This document shows positions 50,236 to 52,092 of a stretch of DNA of 52,092 bases, piece by piece. The stretch spans positions 1 through 52,092 of the forward strand of contig JAFEEL010000015.1 in the NCBI GenBank assembly GCA_018241125.1. The letters run 5' to 3'. The stretch comes from Pseudomonadota bacterium. Its GTDB lineage: Bacteria; Pseudomonadota; Gammaproteobacteria; Xanthomonadales; Xanthomonadaceae. The translations under genes were made by a program, and so were the position numbers. A model generated the notes under the pieces. It was not told the DNA's origin. It saw only the letters and a program-made list of their open reading frames with translations, and did no database searches. Within the stretch, counting starts at the first letter, position 1; every line of letters starts with the position of its first letter.

Positions 50236-51251
50236 CGCGTGTCCCTGCGGCGATAGGTCTGCGTGGGGCTGCGTGGCGCGTCGGGTTGGGTCATCGCCAG
50301 CCAGCCACCGGCGAGCGCCGGTTGCAGGAAGCGCTGGCGGAAACTGGGCCGGTGTTTCAGGCCCAGCCGGCGCATCAGCTCGCTGGCGCTCACCGCTTCG
50401 CCGGTGCCGAGTACGGCCAACAACTGCGCCACCGGGGGCGGTACTTGGTCGCTTGCATGATCGCTTACTTGGTCGCTCGTCGCCGCTCCGGTGATCGCGT
50501 CCGTGAGCGCCGTGGCCAGTGCGTCGAGCATGAACTCGACGAACACGGTGGCGTCGCTGGCAGCGTCGGCGGCGGCCAGCGCGGCGTAGTAGTCGGCTTG
50601 GCGGTCGCGCACCACCGATTCCACCGGCAACCACGCCAGCACCGGCTGCCAGCGGCTGAGGATCAGCGTCTGCCACAGCCGCCCCATGCGCCCGTTGCCG
50701 TCGGCGAAGGGGTGGATGAACTCGAACTCGTAGTGGAACACGCAACTGGCCACCAGCGGATGCACCGTGGTCTGGCGCAGCCAGCCCAGCAGGTCGGCCA
50801 TCAGTCGTGGCACCTGCGAAGCCGGTGGCGCCATGTGCATCAACTGCTTTCCACGATAGATGCCCACGCCGCCACTGCGCCAGCCACCGGGCGCGTCCAT
50901 CAGCGCGTGCATCAGCACGCCATGCGCGGCCAGCACATCGGCCGCGGCATTCGGCGCCCAGTCGCCCAGTCGCTCGTAAGCGGCGAAGGCATTGCGCACC
51001 TCCTGCACTTCGCGCGGCGGCGCCAGCACTGGCCGACCATCGAGCACCGCGGTGACCTGTTCCAGGCTCAGGCTGTTGTTCTCGATCGCCAGCGACGCCT
51101 GCACGCTGCGGATGCGTTGTTCGCGGCGCAGGCGCGGCGACGGCGCGTTGCCAGCTTGCGCACGCCAACGGCCCACCTGCTCGCAGATCACCGCCACCCG
51201 GTCGAGCACGGTCGCAGTCAGCGAAAACGGTGGCGCATAGGGCTTGGACAT
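50232..51251 (-). CDS. Fic-family AMPylase with N-terminal inhibitory helix
   Basis: Fic proteins usually transfer AMP from ATP to target proteins. The 339-residue protein has the complete active motif HPFADGNGRMGR at 180-191 and an inhibitory motif SLAIEN (Ser53 to Glu57-Asn58) near the N-terminus, so it is a class II, self-inhibited Fic. A winged-helix-like C-terminus (about 275-335) may bind DNA. It lies between hsdS and hsdR, overlapping both by one to four bases. Such placement recurs in type I systems, but its purpose is not known. The target cannot be predicted. Confidence 0.92.
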   Translation of the reverse strand: MSKPYAPPFSLTATVLDRVAVICEQVGRWRAQAGNAPSPRLRREQRIRSVQASLAIENNSLSLEQVTAVLDGRPVLAPPREVQEVRNAFAAYERLGDWAPNAAADVLAAHGVLMHALMDAPGGWRSGGVGIYRGKQLMHMAPPASQVPRLMADLLGWLRQTTVHPLVASCVFHYEFEFIHPFADGNGRMGRLWQTLILSRWQPVLAWLPVESVVRDRQADYYAALAAADAASDATVFVEFMLDALATALTDAITGAATSDQVSDHASDQVPPPVAQLLAVLGTGEAVSASELMRRLGLKHRPSFRQRFLQPALAGGWLAMTQPDAPRSPTQTYRRRDTR

Positions 51252-52092
51252 CAGGCGTCCAGCGCCGCTGCGGCTTCGGGCAGGCGCAGCTTGCCGGAGA
51301 TCAGGCGGGGGAGAAGGGTGTCGCGGACTTCTGCAAGGTACTCCTGCGTTGCGACGTTCGTGGCCTGCCTCCGGAACATCGCGAGCGCAAGCTCAGAGTA
51401 GATTCTGGCCAAACATGGCGGGGGACAGGCGAACTTGAAGCTCGGAAGACCATCCTTCGAGAGGTGGAGAACCGTGGTCCCTGATGTGTAGCCCTTGATA
51501 TGACTGACATAACGGTCGCCGCTGAGCACTCCGGAGAGGAAGATCGACGTGAAGTCGTGTGATTTCGATCGGACAATTCCAACGTCGAGTGAGGCGACAA
51601 GGCGGGAGTGCGGCGGCGACCGGGTGACCAGTGCAGATCGTCCGATAAGCTCTGCCTGCTGGGTGACGTCCGTGTGCGCCACAATGCAGTCCCCTTCGAA
51701 CACCTCCTGCTCAGCCTTGAATGGGCCTGTGTACGACTTGAAGCCGTCGCGCCTGAAGCCACCGCCCCGGTTGAAGCTCTTTAGAGTTACGAGTGCCGTG
51801 TCCGAATCAGCGAGTTCGGAGCTTTTGTACGACCGCCCACGAACGATAGTCGCCACGTCGCCGACTGCGCGGATCGGCCACCCCTTGGGAATCAGCCCTA
51901 CGACCGATTTTTCGAACTCGCTCGGGAACAGGGCGGCGGTGGCAGCATCCATGCCCTCCGGCTCGCGGCCTTCGGCCTTGGCGCGCACGGGGTCGAAGTC
52001 CACGAACCACGACTTGAACAAGGCCTGCGCGATGGCTTCCAGCGTGGCGTTGGTGGCGCGCAGGTTGTCGATGCGATCGTCGAGCGCTGACA
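51251..52092 (-). CDS. hsdS: Type I restriction specificity subunit, partial
   Basis: The frame runs off the right edge, so the 5' part is missing; at least 280 residues are visible. The piece LSALDDRIDNLRATNATLEA-IAQALFKSWFVDFDPVRAK is the central conserved helix and its continuation, typical of HsdS. It is followed by the second target-recognition domain (WPIRAVGDVATIVRGRSYKS onward) and the C-terminal helix ending LLPRLISGKLRLPEAAAALD. The stop overlaps the fic start by one base (TGATG). hsdM and the first recognition domain are expected beyond the edge. Confidence 0.92.
   Translation of the reverse strand, partial: SALDDRIDNLRATNATLEAIAQALFKSWFVDFDPVRAKAEGREPEGMDAATAALFPSEFEKSVVGLIPKGWPIRAVGDVATIVRGRSYKSSELADSDTALVTLKSFNRGGGFRRDGFKSYTGPFKAEQEVFEGDCIVAHTDVTQQAELIGRSALVTRSPPHSRLVASLDVGIVRSKSHDFTSIFLSGVLSGDRYVSHIKGYTSGTTVLHLSKDGLPSFKFACPPPCLARIYSELALAMFRRQATNVATQEYLAEVRDTLLPRLISGKLRLPEAAAALDA

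Noticed and set aside
50236-51168. A longer HsdR starting upstream of 50235
   Set aside because: The extra 311 codons lie inside fic in another frame and resemble nothing, while ATG 50235 gives a standard HsdR N-terminus.

Overview
The window is GC-rich DNA from a gammaproteobacterium, most likely a member of the Lysobacterales (Xanthomonadales). Three things point there. HflD opens the window. The order radC <> coaBC-dut-algC, with a membrane-anchored N-terminal extension on AlgC, recalls pseudomonads and xanthomonads. Short hairpin repeats typical of this group, such as a 10-bp CCCCTCTCCC stem, sit between genes. The assignment comes from gene content and is not proven. I saw no tRNA or rRNA gene and no transposase.

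Positions 1-13670: hflD is followed by a complete type I-C CRISPR-Cas locus in the order cas3-cas5c-cas8c(-cas11c)-cas7c-[DUF433/DUF5615 toxin-antitoxin pair]-cas4-cas1-cas2. Its array has 61 indistinguishable 37-bp repeats and a degenerate terminal repeat. The cas genes overlap or nearly touch. An internal start with a strong Shine-Dalgarno site in cas8c should yield the small subunit Cas11c. The toxin-antitoxin pair lies inside the operon and its last codon overlaps the cas4 start.

Positions 13671-42555: ordinary chromosomal genes. These are acnA; a cyanophycin pair (cphA and a Mur-ligase-only paralogue); pyrE; a DUF4124 protein; algC, dut and coaBC on the minus strand; radC; an HD-domain protein; argS; a SPOR-domain protein; ydfG; divergent speA/speE for polyamines; an ECF sigma factor with a zinc-finger anti-sigma partner; a minus-strand trio made of an exported isoaspartyl methyltransferase, a membrane spermidine-synthase-like protein and a secreted alpha/beta hydrolase; and a PII protein. 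The spaces between them are rich in repeats: a tandem echo of the acnA 3' end, a multi-hairpin element, a 14-mer tandem array and heptamer tracts just before the pyrE and radC starts. Three REP-like units also lie in frame inside argS.

Positions 42556-52092: an accessory island. It starts with repeat-rich non-coding DNA and a promoter covered by palindromes. A four-gene plus-strand run follows: a tyrosine recombinase with all catalytic residues, a small HTH protein, a zinc-finger protein that looks like a catalytically dead recombinase, and a GIY-YIG protein. Facing it is a minus-strand type I restriction-modification operon, hsdS (cut by the window edge)-fic-hsdR-hipA-like, with the genes overlapping or nearly touching. 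The methylase gene is probably beyond the right edge.

The strongest points for follow-up are the toxin-antitoxin pair fused into the cas operon, the multi-hairpin element present twice with compensatory stem changes, the operator-bearing recombinase cassette, and the REP units inside argS.
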